Assembly: GCA_018401215.1 (NCBI GenBank)
Contig: JAGYLA010000001.1
Coordinates: 1 to 64,000, forward strand
Reading direction: 5' to 3'
DNA length: 64,000 nucleotides
Origin: Bacilli bacterium
GTDB taxonomy: Bacteria; Bacillota_I; Bacilli_A; MAG-NZ
The notes beneath the pieces are model-generated. The model was not told the origin of the DNA. It was given only the letters and a program-made list of their open reading frames with translations, and did not search any database. The position numbers and the translations under genes are program-made. Below, piece by piece: positions 27,254 to 37,297 of this stretch (its first letter is position 1; each line of letters opens with the position of its first letter).

Positions 27254-28365
27254 GTGAAGACAATTAAAAAACTAGAATTTAACCGGAGAGACTGTTCAGA
27301 TAATGCAGTCATCTATGCTGTAACCAAACAACAATTTTGAAATACGGTTCAAGTCTGATTGGTTTTATGCGTGGTTATTCAGGCTGTATCTGAGGATTTC
27401 ATTCCTCTCTTAGAAATATTTCTGGCATTATGCATACAGGTGGGACCATTTTAAAATCGTCCAACAAAGACAATTTATTTAAATACCGAGTGGTTGCAAG
27501 CGATGGCAGCGAATCTTTTGTGGATGTAAGTGATCAAGCCTTAGAAAATTTAAAGGAACTTGGCGTCGATGCCCTTGTTATTCTTGGCGGTGATGGGACA
27601 TTAACCTCAGCCAGAGATTTTGGGCGCAAGGGATTACCGGTCGTTGGGATTCCTAAAACGATCGATAATGATTTACCGGTGACTGATGTCACCTTTGGGT
27701 ACAATACGTCACTTGAGTCGATCACTGATGCACTTGATAAAATTGTTACAACCGCAGCGTCGCATGACCGCATCATGATTGTTGAAGTGATGGGTCGCAA
27801 TACGGGATGGCTTGCGATTGAAGGTGGATTAGCTGGTGGTGCCGATGTTATATTGATTCCAGAAATACCCTACGATTTAAACAAAATTGTGGAAAAGATT
27901 GAAGACCGAAATCGCCGTGGCAAACGCTTTACAATCATTGTGACTGCGGAAGGTGCTTTGGCCAAAGGTGGTTCTCAACACGTTCGTGAAATCGTCAAAG
28001 ATTCTGCGGATACGACACGCTTTGGTGGTGTCGGTGGTGCATTGATGCAAGAGTTGTTGAAACATATTCCAGAACAAGAAATTCGATATTCCAACCTTGC
28101 TTACATTCAACGTGGTGGGATTACCTCGCAATTTGACCGAGTGCTTGGTCTTCAATTTGGGGCAAAAGCCATTGATTTATTAATGGCAGGAACCTATTCG
28201 CACATGTTAACCTACAAAGAACATACGATTCAGCATTTATCATTAGAAGAAGTCATTGGTTCAGGAGCAACCGGAGAGACAAGCAAAGGGGGAACCAAAC
28301 TTGTTGATCCGAATGGATTGCTTGTGACGACCGCGAAAGGGCTAGGTGTTGTGTTTGGTGACTAA
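27254..28365 (+). CDS. pfkA: 6-phosphofructokinase, mixed-type active site; 5' end broken by indels
   Basis: It phosphorylates fructose-6-phosphate in glycolysis. From about 27430 the frame is clean (HTGGTILKSSN onward). Upstream pieces in other frames can be joined to a start at GTG 27254: an LTGGDCSGMNAVIYAVTKQ-like start and GFMRGYSG. The phosphoryl-donor site reads GGDGT and PKTIDND. ATP enzymes usually pair GGDG with PGTIDND and pyrophosphate enzymes GGDD with PKTIDND, so this is the mixed type found in the group sometimes called group III. Donor specificity cannot be told from sequence alone. The frameshifts continue the error block that hits rpoA and rplQ. Confidence 0.88.
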
Positions 28366-29197
28366 GTATCCAGTGAGGGCGTTTTTACTAATAACGTACC
28401 TTCTTTCTACCGCAATCTTTAGTTTGTATCAATTCATTCCAACGATGTGGTTCACATTGTATTTTGCAGTGGCGATGTGGGTGCCAGGAATTGTGGCAAT
28501 CGTTATTCGCCGCGCTCAAGGTGTGCCCGTTCAACCTAGTTTGTATTTGACGTGGAAGTCCAATCGTTATGTGTGGCTAGCTGCCTTTACTCCAATGATG
28601 TTAATTGCTATTTTGGTGTTATTGAATATTGCGTTTACTAGTGCCAATTTTGAAATTGATTCACAAATTGTCACAGCGTTCAACGATCTTGATGTTGCCC
28701 CTGAGTTTCATCTTGCGTTGTTGATTGGTCAAACCGTCATCAATGGCTTTCTCGCTGGGATTACGATCAATGCGTTATTCGCTTTGGGGGAAGAAATTGG
28801 TTGGCGTGGTTTCTTACAAAAAGAACTCGGGTTTTTGGGATTATGGAAATCTGGTTTATTGATTGGTGCGATCTGGGGACTGTGGCATGCTCCACTAGTC
28901 ATTCAAGGATATAATTTTCCGCAAAACCCTATGTTAGGAGTCGGTATGATGGTTCTTGCTTGTGCGCCACTTGGGTTGATCATGAGTTACTTTGTTCAAC
29001 GCAGCGGAACCGTCATGAGTGCAGCATTTTTCCATGGTGTGTTTAACGCAGTAGCTGGAATTGGATTGGTTGTTCTTGATACCTATGTCGACTACATCCA
29101 CAACCCGTTTGGCATCGTAGCCATAATTGTCTATTCCAGTCTTGCCGGGTTCTTGTATGTGCTAGAACGCCGACGACAACGAAAAATTATTCTATAA
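28358..29197 (+). CDS. CPBP/CAAX-type intramembrane protease family protein
   Basis: A multi-pass membrane protein of about 279 residues with the three motifs of the CPBP (Abi) family: GEEIGWRGFLQ, WGLWHAPLV and FFHGVFNAV. The Glu-Glu and two His residues form the presumed active site. Some members act in bacteriocin immunity or membrane protein processing; the role here is unknown. GTG 28358 is a better start than the GTG at 28346, as it overlaps the pfk stop and gives an N-terminus that leads straight into the first helix. Confidence 0.85.
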   Translation: MTKYPVRAFLLITYLLSTAIFSLYQFIPTMWFTLYFAVAMWVPGIVAIVIRRAQGVPVQPSLYLTWKSNRYVWLAAFTPMMLIAILVLLNIAFTSANFEIDSQIVTAFNDLDVAPEFHLALLIGQTVINGFLAGITINALFALGEEIGWRGFLQKELGFLGLWKSGLLIGAIWGLWHAPLVIQGYNFPQNPMLGVGMMVLACAPLGLIMSYFVQRSGTVMSAAFFHGVFNAVAGIGLVVLDTYVDYIHNPFGIVAIIVYSSLAGFLYVLERRRQRKIIL

Positions 29198-29230
29198 ACC
29201 TAGCCAATATGAATTTTAATAGTGCACATT

Positions 29231-29259
29231 TTGTTAGGACGAACCAAACGATATGATAC
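29231..29259 (+). promoter_or_regulatory. Candidate promoter of the amino-acid ABC operon
   Basis: TTGTTA at 29231-29236 is 17 bases ahead of TGATAC (29254-29259); an overlapping TATGAT is closer to consensus but at 15-base spacing. Downstream, two copies of a 12-bp unit (AATTACACAACG and AATTACACGACG, 29275-29298) stand in tandem before the ribosome site. Confidence 0.4.
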
Positions 29260-29318
29260 GATAGATTTACAACAAATTACACAACGAATTACACGACGGT
29301 TAGTGAAGGAGAATAGCA

Positions 29319-30119
29319 ATGAAAAAAATATTAGTATTAGCGTTTGTCGCATTTCTTGCAGCGTGTGCACCAGCAGAGGAAGCACCGCTACGAGTCGCAA
29401 TGGATTTAAATTATCCCCCTTTTGAAACAGTTGATGCAGACAATAATCCTGTTGGAATTAGTGTTGATGTCGCTGTTGCACTTGGTGAGTATTTAGGTCG
29501 TGAAATTGAAATTGTAAACACAGGCTTTGGTTCAATGATTCCAGCATTGAATGCTGGTGACGTTGACATTATCATCGGGTCAATGAGTATTACTGAAGCT
29601 CGTGCAGAAGTGGTTGATTTCTCAGATCCTTATTTCTACTTTAAGATCATATCCTTAGTCAACAAAGGATTTGCTGACGCAAATGGCTTAACAGAAGATT
29701 CAACAACCGAAGAATTGTTAGCGTTGGATGATGCCCGATTTGTTGGAATTGTTTCACAAGTAAGTGCTACCATTCCACAATCTTATGGCAAAGACGTTTC
29801 TGAATCCCCAGACTTGCCATCGGCAATTCTGTCTGTGGCTCAAGGAACCTCGGACATCTTATTGATGAGCGCGTTCCCTGTAGCGAATGGATTCCAATCA
29901 AACCCTGATACGACCATCATTGTTTATGATGCCTTTGTATCCAGTCCTATTGGGATGGCAGTTCGCAAGGGAGAACCGGATTTATTGAATCAAGTCAATG
30001 AGTTTATTGCTCAAATGTCTGACTCTGGAAGTACATATGATGTATTGTCCGCTAAGTTTGAAGAAGAAGTAACGTCAAGATTAGGTCGATTTGGATTAGA
30101 ATTCTTCATTAATGAATAA
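29319..30119 (+). CDS. Amino-acid ABC transporter substrate-binding lipoprotein
   Basis: The signal peptide ends in the lipobox FLAAC (Cys16). The mature part is a family 3 solute-binding protein: LRVAMDLNYPPFETVDADNN at the ligand-binding start, DIIIGSMSITEARAEVVDFSDPY in the first lobe. Its length of 266 residues is typical for polar amino-acid binding. GAAGGAG precedes the start. With the permease and ATPase that follow it makes a complete importer. The exact amino acid cannot be assigned. Confidence 0.93.
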   Translation: MKKILVLAFVAFLAACAPAEEAPLRVAMDLNYPPFETVDADNNPVGISVDVAVALGEYLGREIEIVNTGFGSMIPALNAGDVDIIIGSMSITEARAEVVDFSDPYFYFKIISLVNKGFADANGLTEDSTTEELLALDDARFVGIVSQVSATIPQSYGKDVSESPDLPSAILSVAQGTSDILLMSAFPVANGFQSNPDTTIIVYDAFVSSPIGMAVRKGEPDLLNQVNEFIAQMSDSGSTYDVLSAKFEEEVTSRLGRFGLEFFINE

Positions 30120-30840
30120 GGTAATCTCGTATGTTCTCGCGATTGCAACATTTGCGGCGTTTGCCGCATTTGTTGTGTTGCGACAACAAACACCATTTCG
30201 ACCCGAGTTATTAGACGGCTATAATGCATTGGTTCTTGAAGGATTCTTCAACACGATCATTATTTCAATCATCTCTTTACTCGGAAGTGTTGTTTTGGGA
30301 TTCGTTTTTTATCTATTATCGGTCTCTAAAGTCCGATTTTTTGAAGCGTTTACTGATGTTTTCACTGAGATTATTTACGGAACACCCTTACTTGTTATGA
30401 TTGTTGTCATGGCGTTTGTGATTGGACCGGCCTTTGGCTCGTTTAACCGAAGCCTCATGGGGACATTAGGGTTGATCATTTACATCACCCCTTATATGAC
30501 AAATATTTACAAATCCGCGTTCTCAAGTATTGGCAATGACCAATACATGGCGATGGATTTGTTTGGATTCACCCCGTACCAACGATATCGATACATTATT
30601 ATTCCTCAAGTCGTGCGCATTTTAATGCCACCAATGATGAATAACTTCTCATTGATTATTAAAGGGAGTGCACTCCTCAACGTGCTCAGTTTGACGGAAT
30701 TATATTATGCGATTCGCGTTGTTCAATCACGCACGTTTGCCTTCGTTGAAGGATATTTATTGATGTGGGGGCTATATATCATTATTACCATTCCACTGTC
30801 ACAACTTACCAAATATGTTGAACGTAGGTGGTCCACATGA
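30112..30840 (+). CDS. Amino-acid ABC transporter permease
   Basis: A 242-residue membrane protein of the His/Glu/Gln permease family. It has about five helices, the FFNTIIISIISLLGSVVLGF opening segment, and an EAA-like loop in which AMDLFGFTPYQRYRYIIIPQ would contact the ATPase. It overlaps the binding-protein gene by 8 bases and the ATPase gene by 4. Confidence 0.92.
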   Translation: MNKVISYVLAIATFAAFAAFVVLRQQTPFRPELLDGYNALVLEGFFNTIIISIISLLGSVVLGFVFYLLSVSKVRFFEAFTDVFTEIIYGTPLLVMIVVMAFVIGPAFGSFNRSLMGTLGLIIYITPYMTNIYKSAFSSIGNDQYMAMDLFGFTPYQRYRYIIIPQVVRILMPPMMNNFSLIIKGSALLNVLSLTELYYAIRVVQSRTFAFVEGYLLMWGLYIIITIPLSQLTKYVERRWST

Positions 30841-31541
30841 AACTATCGATTAGAGGCCTAACACATACATACGATGTCGATGTCATCAATGATTTGTCGC
30901 TGGAATTAAGTCAGTACAAATCGATTGCTCTGATTGGGGTTTCTGGGTCTGGAAAATCAACGCTACTTCGTATTATGTCGGGATTAGAACAACCAACCAT
31001 AGGTGAAGTTTGGATTGATGACTCACCAGTAAGTGACCCAGAGTATCGCAAACATGTTGGGTTTGTGTTTCAACATCACAACTTGTTTCCTCATCTCACG
31101 TTGAAACAAAACATTACCCTTGTTTTGGAAAAGACGCGTGATATGGGCAAAGAAGAAGCTGAAGCGATGGCGGTGGCACAACTCACTGCATTGCGGTTGG
31201 AAGACCAAATGGACAAGTTGCCAAAGAACGTATCGGGGGGCCAAGCACAACGTGCTTCGATTGCTCGCGCATTGTCCCTTGATCCAAATATCATCTTCCT
31301 AGATGAACCGACCTCGTCGCTAGACCCGATTCTTACGTACGAAGTCTTAACGGCGGTTGAAGAGTTGCGTGATTCTGGAAAACAGTTCATCTTTGTGACT
31401 CACGTGATGAGTTTTGTTCGTGATTTTGCTGACTATGTTATCTTCATGGAAAACGGAAACATTGTTGAACAAGGCCCTGTTAGTATCATCGAAACACCAA
31501 CCAGTCAAAGTTTGAAAGAATTTATGAAAAAAGTGCGATAA
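30837..31541 (+). CDS. Amino-acid ABC transporter ATP-binding protein
   Basis: The ATPase has Walker A GVSGSGKST, the Q-loop in FVFQHHNLFPHLT, signature VSGGQAQRASIARAL and Walker B IIFLDEPTSSLDP, followed by the H-loop VTHVMSF. I use ATG 30837, which forms an ATGA overlap with the permease stop, rather than the in-frame GTG 30828. The 234-residue length fits the GlnQ/HisP type. A terminator follows at once. Confidence 0.94.
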   Translation: MKLSIRGLTHTYDVDVINDLSLELSQYKSIALIGVSGSGKSTLLRIMSGLEQPTIGEVWIDDSPVSDPEYRKHVGFVFQHHNLFPHLTLKQNITLVLEKTRDMGKEEAEAMAVAQLTALRLEDQMDKLPKNVSGGQAQRASIARALSLDPNIIFLDEPTSSLDPILTYEVLTAVEELRDSGKQFIFVTHVMSFVRDFADYVIFMENGNIVEQGPVSIIETPTSQSLKEFMKKVR

Positions 31542-31572
31542 AAAACCCCGAGAAAATAGTCGGGGTTTTTAC
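31542..31572. terminator. Bidirectional terminator between ABC and photolyase operons
   Basis: AAAAACCCCGA and TCGGGGTTTTT form an 11-bp stem with an 8-base loop. The symmetrical A and T runs serve both converging transcripts. Confidence 0.9.
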
Positions 31573-33005
31573 TTGGCTGTTCGGTACATCAAACTCATTC
31601 TTGGATTTGTCGATAATGTGTCACGATGACGATCGATAAAGGACCAATATAGTTGATGAAACGGACAAGCAGTTGGTCCTTCTTTGACCTTGGGGTCAAA
31701 GTAACAAGTTGAACAGTAATCGCTCATTTTATTGATGTAATTTCCGGTTGAGATATACGGCTTGGTTGACATCAGTCCTCCATCTGCGTATAGCCCCATT
31801 CCGTGGACGTTAGGTGTCACAACCCAATCATGGGAATCAATGTACATGCTATTGAACCAATCGGACACTTGAAGTGGTTCTACGCCAATTAAATTTGCAT
31901 AGTTTGACAGAATCATTAATCGTTGGATGTGATGATTGTAGCTATTGGCGATGGTTTCTTGAATTGTTTGATGCAAGCAATTCATTGATGTATCTGCGGT
32001 CCAGAAGAATTCCGGTAAATCTTGATGGTTGTTTAAGTGATTGATTAGTTTGTATTCGGGCATTCGCTCTTGATATACACCACGGATGTATTCTCGCCAT
32101 CCAAGGATTTGACGAATGAACCCTTCGACCGCTTCGATGGGGGCTTTGTTCGCCTCATACGCTTGTAATACCCGGTCTACGACCTCTTTGGGCGATAACA
32201 ATCCATTGTTCATATATAGTGACAACAACGCATGAGACATAAATGGATTGCCCTGGAGCATTGCATCTTGAACAACCCCAAAGGTTGCCAAATGATGGGT
32301 AATAAAGTGTTGTAACGCATCCAGTGCTTGCGCCCTTGTGACAGCGTAAAAGAACGGCGTATCACTTTTTGGATGATTTGGGTATTCTGTCGCAATGCGC
32401 TCAATCACTTCTTGCGTGATGGAATCGATGCTAACAGGAGCTGCAGGGGTATTGACGTAATCCTTGGGCGCTCGTTTTCGGTTTTCTCCATCAAACGAAT
32501 ATTTTCCTAAATGTGGTTTGTCGTTGTCCATTAAAATATTGAATCGCTTGCGCATCATGATGTAAAAGTTTGCCATTTTCCAGTGCTGTTGCTCACTAAA
32601 CCATTGATGAAGTTCGAAAGCAGTCAAATAGAAGAATTGGTCTTCAATAAACGTTGCGTTCTCAATATCCAACGTATCAAGCGCTGACTGTAATTCATTG
32701 ATGGTTGCTGTATCGATGGGTGAAACAAAGGTGACGACGTTAGATGCTGCATCGCACAATGATAAACATGCTTGAATATCCAATTCCCTTACAACAACAA
32801 CATTGTAGCCCTCTGTTTGAAGTTCTTGGGCAAAGTGTTCAACAATACTATGATGAAACACCAGACGAAATTGATGATACGGATACCTAGTATCCATCGA
32901 CGTTGGTAACATCAAAATGATTTGGTCGTCAAAGGTGATGGACGATAGGTCCAAATAGAGTCTTGATGCTTGATGTGAAAACAAATATAGTTGTTTTATT
33001 GCCAT
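31569..33005 (-). CDS. Photolyase/cryptochrome of the iron-sulfur (FeS-BCP) type
   Basis: The 478-residue protein belongs to the bacterial cryptochromes and (6-4) photolyases that carry a [4Fe-4S] cluster. Signs are the N-terminal antenna-like domain, the region GWREYIRGVYQERMPEY, SYNHHIQRLMILSNYANLIG in the FAD pocket, and PNVHGMGLYADGG. Four cysteines fit the cluster: one in SMNCLHQ, two in DYCSTCYFDP and one in TACPFHQLYW. The known homologue PhrB repairs (6-4) photoproducts, but light sensing is possible. It overlaps the upstream cry-DASH-like gene by 10 bases, so they form an operon. Confidence 0.9.
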   Translation of the reverse strand: MAIKQLYLFSHQASRLYLDLSSITFDDQIILMLPTSMDTRYPYHQFRLVFHHSIVEHFAQELQTEGYNVVVVRELDIQACLSLCDAASNVVTFVSPIDTATINELQSALDTLDIENATFIEDQFFYLTAFELHQWFSEQQHWKMANFYIMMRKRFNILMDNDKPHLGKYSFDGENRKRAPKDYVNTPAAPVSIDSITQEVIERIATEYPNHPKSDTPFFYAVTRAQALDALQHFITHHLATFGVVQDAMLQGNPFMSHALLSLYMNNGLLSPKEVVDRVLQAYEANKAPIEAVEGFIRQILGWREYIRGVYQERMPEYKLINHLNNHQDLPEFFWTADTSMNCLHQTIQETIANSYNHHIQRLMILSNYANLIGVEPLQVSDWFNSMYIDSHDWVVTPNVHGMGLYADGGLMSTKPYISTGNYINKMSDYCSTCYFDPKVKEGPTACPFHQLYWSFIDRHRDTLSTNPRMSLMYRTAK

Positions 33006-34345
33006 GGTAGACCTACAATCGGATCAGGATAACCAATGGTTGAACGTTGGCTACTAGACAGTTTGTTTACGAGGTAACGTTGATGGATTGGTAGCGCACT
33101 TAACTGAGGTAACCAACGAACAATGTACTCGGTTGATGCATCATATTGCGTTCCTTGTTTCATCACATTAAAGATACGGTGATCTCTTGGATCATTCCCA
33201 ACACCCGCAACATATCGCCAGTTACCAACATTACTTGACACATTATAATCAAGCAAATACGTCTCAAACATGGTTGCTCCAAGCGACCAAGGAAGCTTGC
33301 AGTAATGAACAAAGAAGCTTGCGACATTTTGTCGTCCTCGATTGCTCATCCAACCTGTTTTCACCAATTCCTTCATGTTTGCGTCAACAAGGGGGTATCC
33401 TGTTTGTCCTTGTAGTATTGCCAAAAAGAGAACTTGCTGCTTGGATGTCAGTTGAACAGGAAAATCCCATGGTTGAAAGAAGAATTGTTGTTCTTTAAGG
33501 TGTGTAAAGTAGAAGAAGTCTCGCCATAATAATTCAAACCATAACCAATAGGTAGATTCATTTGCTCCATGAATTGCTTCCGCTTCTTTGAGTGTTGCGT
33601 AAACTCTTCTTGGCGACAATGTTCCTAACGATAAATGCATCGATAGTTTGGAAGAATCATCCCAATCAAACATGCCGTTTCGTGTTTCTTTGTAAGTGCG
33701 TACTTTTGCACTTTCTATGCAGTAGTATTGGAGTCGATCAATCGCGTGCTCTTCTCCGGAAGGTATCAGCACTAACACTTCTTCAAAACCAAGAGATTTG
33801 ATTGAGGGTAACGAATATCGCACTCCATCCTGAAGAACATTTGGGCATTCTTGAGGCGCAGAAACCACAACAGTTTTTTCTACTTGTTTACGAAATGAAG
33901 TAAAAACGTCAGGGGTTTCTTCAATCGAAAAACCAAGCTGATCAGGATGAATCAACGAATAGCTTAAGCTTTCTTGAAATGTTGATTGATCGAATACTGC
34001 TTTCATCGCAAGGAACTGTTTGTGTTCTTCGGTTCCGGGATAGTCATTGTAAAAGACGGTTTCAATACTACTGGGGTTGACCTTAGCTTCTATATCAGCA
34101 ATATTTTGTATCACAAGTAATCCAATCCCTAGCGTCGTTAGTCGTTGGTGTAAGGATTCGATTGCTTGGTATATCGCGTTGGCCCTAGCATCTGAGATTG
34201 AGGGCAGCCCCTGTATTATTGTTGTTTTTTTGGGAAATAGTGTTACTGCAATAAGGGGGTTGCTACTTTTTGTTGCTGCAATAAATGCTGGATTGTCATC
34301 TAGACGTAAGTCATAGCGAAACCAAATAATATTGTGTTGTTCCAT
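32996..34345 (-). CDS. Deoxyribodipyrimidine photolyase / cryptochrome, DASH type
   Basis: An FAD photolyase-family protein of about 449 residues. Its N-terminus reads NIIWFRYDLRLDDNPAF (antenna domain). The FAD domain has DDSSKLSMHLSLGTLSPRRV, ELLWRDFFYF, TGYPLVDANMKELVKTGWMS followed by NRGRQNVASF, and AGVGNDPRDHRIFN. The PLVDANM...GRQNVASF stretch is characteristic of cry-DASH, which repairs cyclobutane dimers mainly in single-stranded DNA. I prefer ATG 34345, which has a GGGGGC upstream, over ATG 34357. It lies upstream of the FeS-type gene in the same operon. Confidence 0.88.
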   Translation of the reverse strand: MEQHNIIWFRYDLRLDDNPAFIAATKSSNPLIAVTLFPKKTTIIQGLPSISDARANAIYQAIESLHQRLTTLGIGLLVIQNIADIEAKVNPSSIETVFYNDYPGTEEHKQFLAMKAVFDQSTFQESLSYSLIHPDQLGFSIEETPDVFTSFRKQVEKTVVVSAPQECPNVLQDGVRYSLPSIKSLGFEEVLVLIPSGEEHAIDRLQYYCIESAKVRTYKETRNGMFDWDDSSKLSMHLSLGTLSPRRVYATLKEAEAIHGANESTYWLWFELLWRDFFYFTHLKEQQFFFQPWDFPVQLTSKQQVLFLAILQGQTGYPLVDANMKELVKTGWMSNRGRQNVASFFVHYCKLPWSLGATMFETYLLDYNVSSNVGNWRYVAGVGNDPRDHRIFNVMKQGTQYDASTEYIVRWLPQLSALPIHQRYLVNKLSSSQRSTIGYPDPIVGLPWQ

Positions 34346-34364
34346 AATTGCCCCCATTGAAATT

Positions 34365-34370
34365 ATAGTA
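34365..34370 (-). promoter_or_regulatory. Candidate -10 of the photolyase operon
   Basis: On the minus strand TATAAT sits about 20 bases ahead of the preferred start codon. The -35 region (AATAAC at 17 bases) is weak. Confidence 0.4.
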
Positions 34371-34414
34371 CCATGACATAACTTGTTATTCTTTTACGGA
34401 CGCTATATGAGACG

Positions 34415-34439
34415 AAAAAAAAGGACTATTGTCCTTTTT
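34415..34439 (-). terminator. Terminator of pepA, overlapping its stop codon
   Basis: AAAAAGGAC and GTCCTTTTT form a 9-bp stem with loop TATT. The left arm read on the minus strand encodes the last residues of PepA and the TAG stop falls across the loop. Confidence 0.8.
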
Positions 34440-35850
34440 CATTGCTACGAAGAAATTGTATCGTAGTTCGCACCATGGCTCCGGTACCAAAGTTATCACT
34501 ATCGGTTGCGCTACCTGCTATATCGCAGTGAACCCATTTCGTTTTCGGTTCAATGAATTCCTCTAAGAATGCGGCAGCCGCGGAAGCACCACCACTTCTT
34601 GTACCTGCATTATCGATGTCTGCCACTTTACCTTGGATTGCTTTTTTAAAGAATGGACCAATGGGTAGTTCCCATGCAAGTTCATTTGTTTGCTCTGCTG
34701 CTTGCAAGAATTGATTGACCATGCTTTTTGAATTACTAAATACGCCAGTATATTTTCCTATGGCAACGATAACAGCACCAGTCAACGTTGCAAAGTCAAT
34801 GATTCGTGAGGCACCTTCTTTGGTTTGAGCAAACCATAAGCATCTGCAAGTGTCAATCGACCTTCTGTGCGGTAGAGAGAAGATTTCCAATCGTTTGCCG
34901 TTTTGCACAGTAACAAGCATCATCAGGAACAAGGGCTTCCACTCACCATATTGTCGGTTGGAAACAATAATCAATACAATCATTCTCTTTGAGTTTTAAT
35001 GTCGCAGCTGCTTCAAGGGTTCCTAGTACTGTTGCTGCTCCACCCATATCCAGATTTCATATTCTTTGAGTTTGTTTGATGTTGTATCCACCCTGTACAT
35101 CAAAAGATTAGTCTCTTTGCAACAAGAGCAATCAGGTCCTCATTTCTTTTACCTTAGTATTTTAATAACAATAAGTTTTGGTGGAACCGAAGACCATGGT
35201 TGACTGTAAAAAGGCAGTCATTCCTAAGGCTTCGATTTCTGGTTGTCATATCTTATATTCCAGTTTCAATCGTTTGGCCAACTACCCATAGTCAGCTGGT
35301 GAACTGTTAAATAGTTATATGAGGTAAATTCACTAGTGTTTTTGCACTGTTTGCCCCCGTACTAATAATTACCGCATCCACCAATTTCAGATGTTAAGAT
35401 CGGTTTGGCTATAGTAATATACATTGATTGCAACCGCAGGTTCGCAGTGCTTTTTAATTGATCAGACATGGCTTGTCTAGCACAACTCTTCAGCAGAAGC
35501 GTGCCTTCTGTCACTTTGGTGACTTTGAGACAAACGAATCAACAAACAAGCCCACATCACGTTTGAGTGCCTTGGTGACTTTTGAAAGGGGAGTTCTGAT
35601 ATTCACTTTCTGTTTTTTTCTTATCTCCCTAAACCCACTACTACTTGCTTCCTGGAGCAGCTAGTCCTGAGGTTGGTTGAAATCAGATTAATTTCACCGT
35701 GAGGTTGATAGAATTCCTCTTTTTAATGATTTCTTTAAGTATCACCAGGTATATCAAATTGAGGAAAGGCTGTAAACCTTTATCAAAGCATCAGAACGAC
35801 TATGGTTTCTTTGATAAGACTGTATGGGTGTTTTTTGCTTGGATAAACAT
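34426..35850 (-). pseudogene. pepA: Leucyl aminopeptidase (M17), 5' two thirds broken by indels
   Basis: The C-terminal 140 residues are clean, from EGASRIIDFATLTGA to the stop, with the family blocks KVADIDNAG and GASAAAAFLEEF and HCDIAGSA. Before about 34835 the frame fails repeatedly, yet pieces such as RLTLADAYG (normally NTDAEGRLxLAD) occur in the right order up to a plausible start, ATG 35850-35848, with an AGGAGA site. M17 enzymes use two metal ions to release N-terminal residues. The damaged part belongs to the 34.83-40.5 kb indel block, so the gene may be intact in the organism. Confidence 0.8.
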
Positions 35851-35979
35851 AGGATTCTCCTTTATATAAAGTTTAGTAATCATACCTCACAGGCTCATTA
35901 GCGGAAAGGGTGAATATATGCCAGCGTTTGTGTATAAAGGTCTATAATGAGTTTGGATTAGAAGGATTTCTATAGTATA

Positions 35980-37297
35980 CTGATTTAACTAGCGAGTGAT
36001 TTATCGACTCTGTTCCTTATGTTACGATTTGCATCTGGATTTTTCTTCAATACATGTTTAATGTTGTTGATAGTATTTATGCGGGTCAATTTGGGTACGG
36101 ATGCATTAGCGGGTCTTGCGTTGTCATTTCCAATTTTCTTTTGATTATTGCATTAAGTGGAGGTGTAGGAAACGGGACTTCTGCACTCACTGCGATTGCC
36201 CATGGCAAGCTTACGCTTGAAGGAATTTCATCCAACTCGTATTGAATGCAACTGCCTTATCTATAGTATTGGTGTCGTGTTTGGTTTGCTGCTCCATTTG
36301 CGGTAAGTCGTTGTTTCAGTTGATAGGTCTTCCAGTGAATGCCGCTTGGGAGTAGAGTATGCAGACCATTTTCTTTGGTGTTATTTTTACCTTAACTTCG
36401 CGTTCAATGGAATGTTGAGTTCGCAAGGGAGATACCAAAACCATTTCGTAATTACTTGATCTAAGTTCTTCTTAAATTTAATCTTAGACCCATTATTTAT
36501 TTTTAGTTTGGTTTGGTCTTCCAGCCCTTAGTGTTGCTGGGGTTACTCTTAACGATTGTTGTTCAAGCAATCGGTACCTGATATTGCTGGCATATAAAGT
36601 GACTACCTCGGATGCATTTGATTGAGTTGTTAAGAGCAATCTACGGTGTGTAGGTCACAACAAAGATCTCCTTCGACAAGAATTCCAGCCTCATTGAATT
36701 CAATAACGATTGCGCTTAGTTAATTTGTGATCAATTACTTTGTCTTATTATATGGGGGCGATACAACGATTGCCGCTTATGGAGTAAGTTGCGCATTGAA
36801 CAATTGATCTTGTTACCAACTATTGGCTTGACGTTGCTGTATTAGCATTGTTGGACAAAGCTTTGGCGCTGGGACACAACCCAAGTTCATGAGTACGAGC
36901 GTTAACTACCAAATATGGTGTGATAATCATGGGTGCTGGAATGGCGTTGTATTCTGTTTGCTCCATACTTGATACAGATATTTGATCGAACCCCAGCCAT
37001 GGTGGATGCTGGTGTGACATTACTTGCATTGCTACACTAGTCTTCATAGCTTACATTCATTTAAGACATTGATGCCACTCAGTTACTTTGCAAGGAAATT
37101 AAACAGCCTAATTTTGCAATTTACATCGATTTTCAATGATTATTACCATTTGCTGTGTTCTACTTTTGGGTACAACACTTGGTCTTGGATTTTTAGTGTG
37201 GTAGGAACATTGTCTTTGTGAACTGGGTTGCAGTTGCTATATCGCTTTAACATACCAACCGTGGTTGGAAGCGTCTCACGCCTCACAATGTAAAATT
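35980..37297 (+). pseudogene. MATE-family efflux transporter, heavily frameshifted
   Basis: Fragments in all three frames match the MATE/DinF type: FNVVDSIYAGQFG, then TDALAGLALSFPIF, IALSGGVGNGTSALTAIAHG, and later GQSFGAG, the usual sequence before the second half. The order and spacing fit a protein of about 440 residues. Start and end are approximate. A TATAAT at 35943-35948 might be its -10. It lies in the indel-rich block, so it could be intact in reality. Confidence 0.65.
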
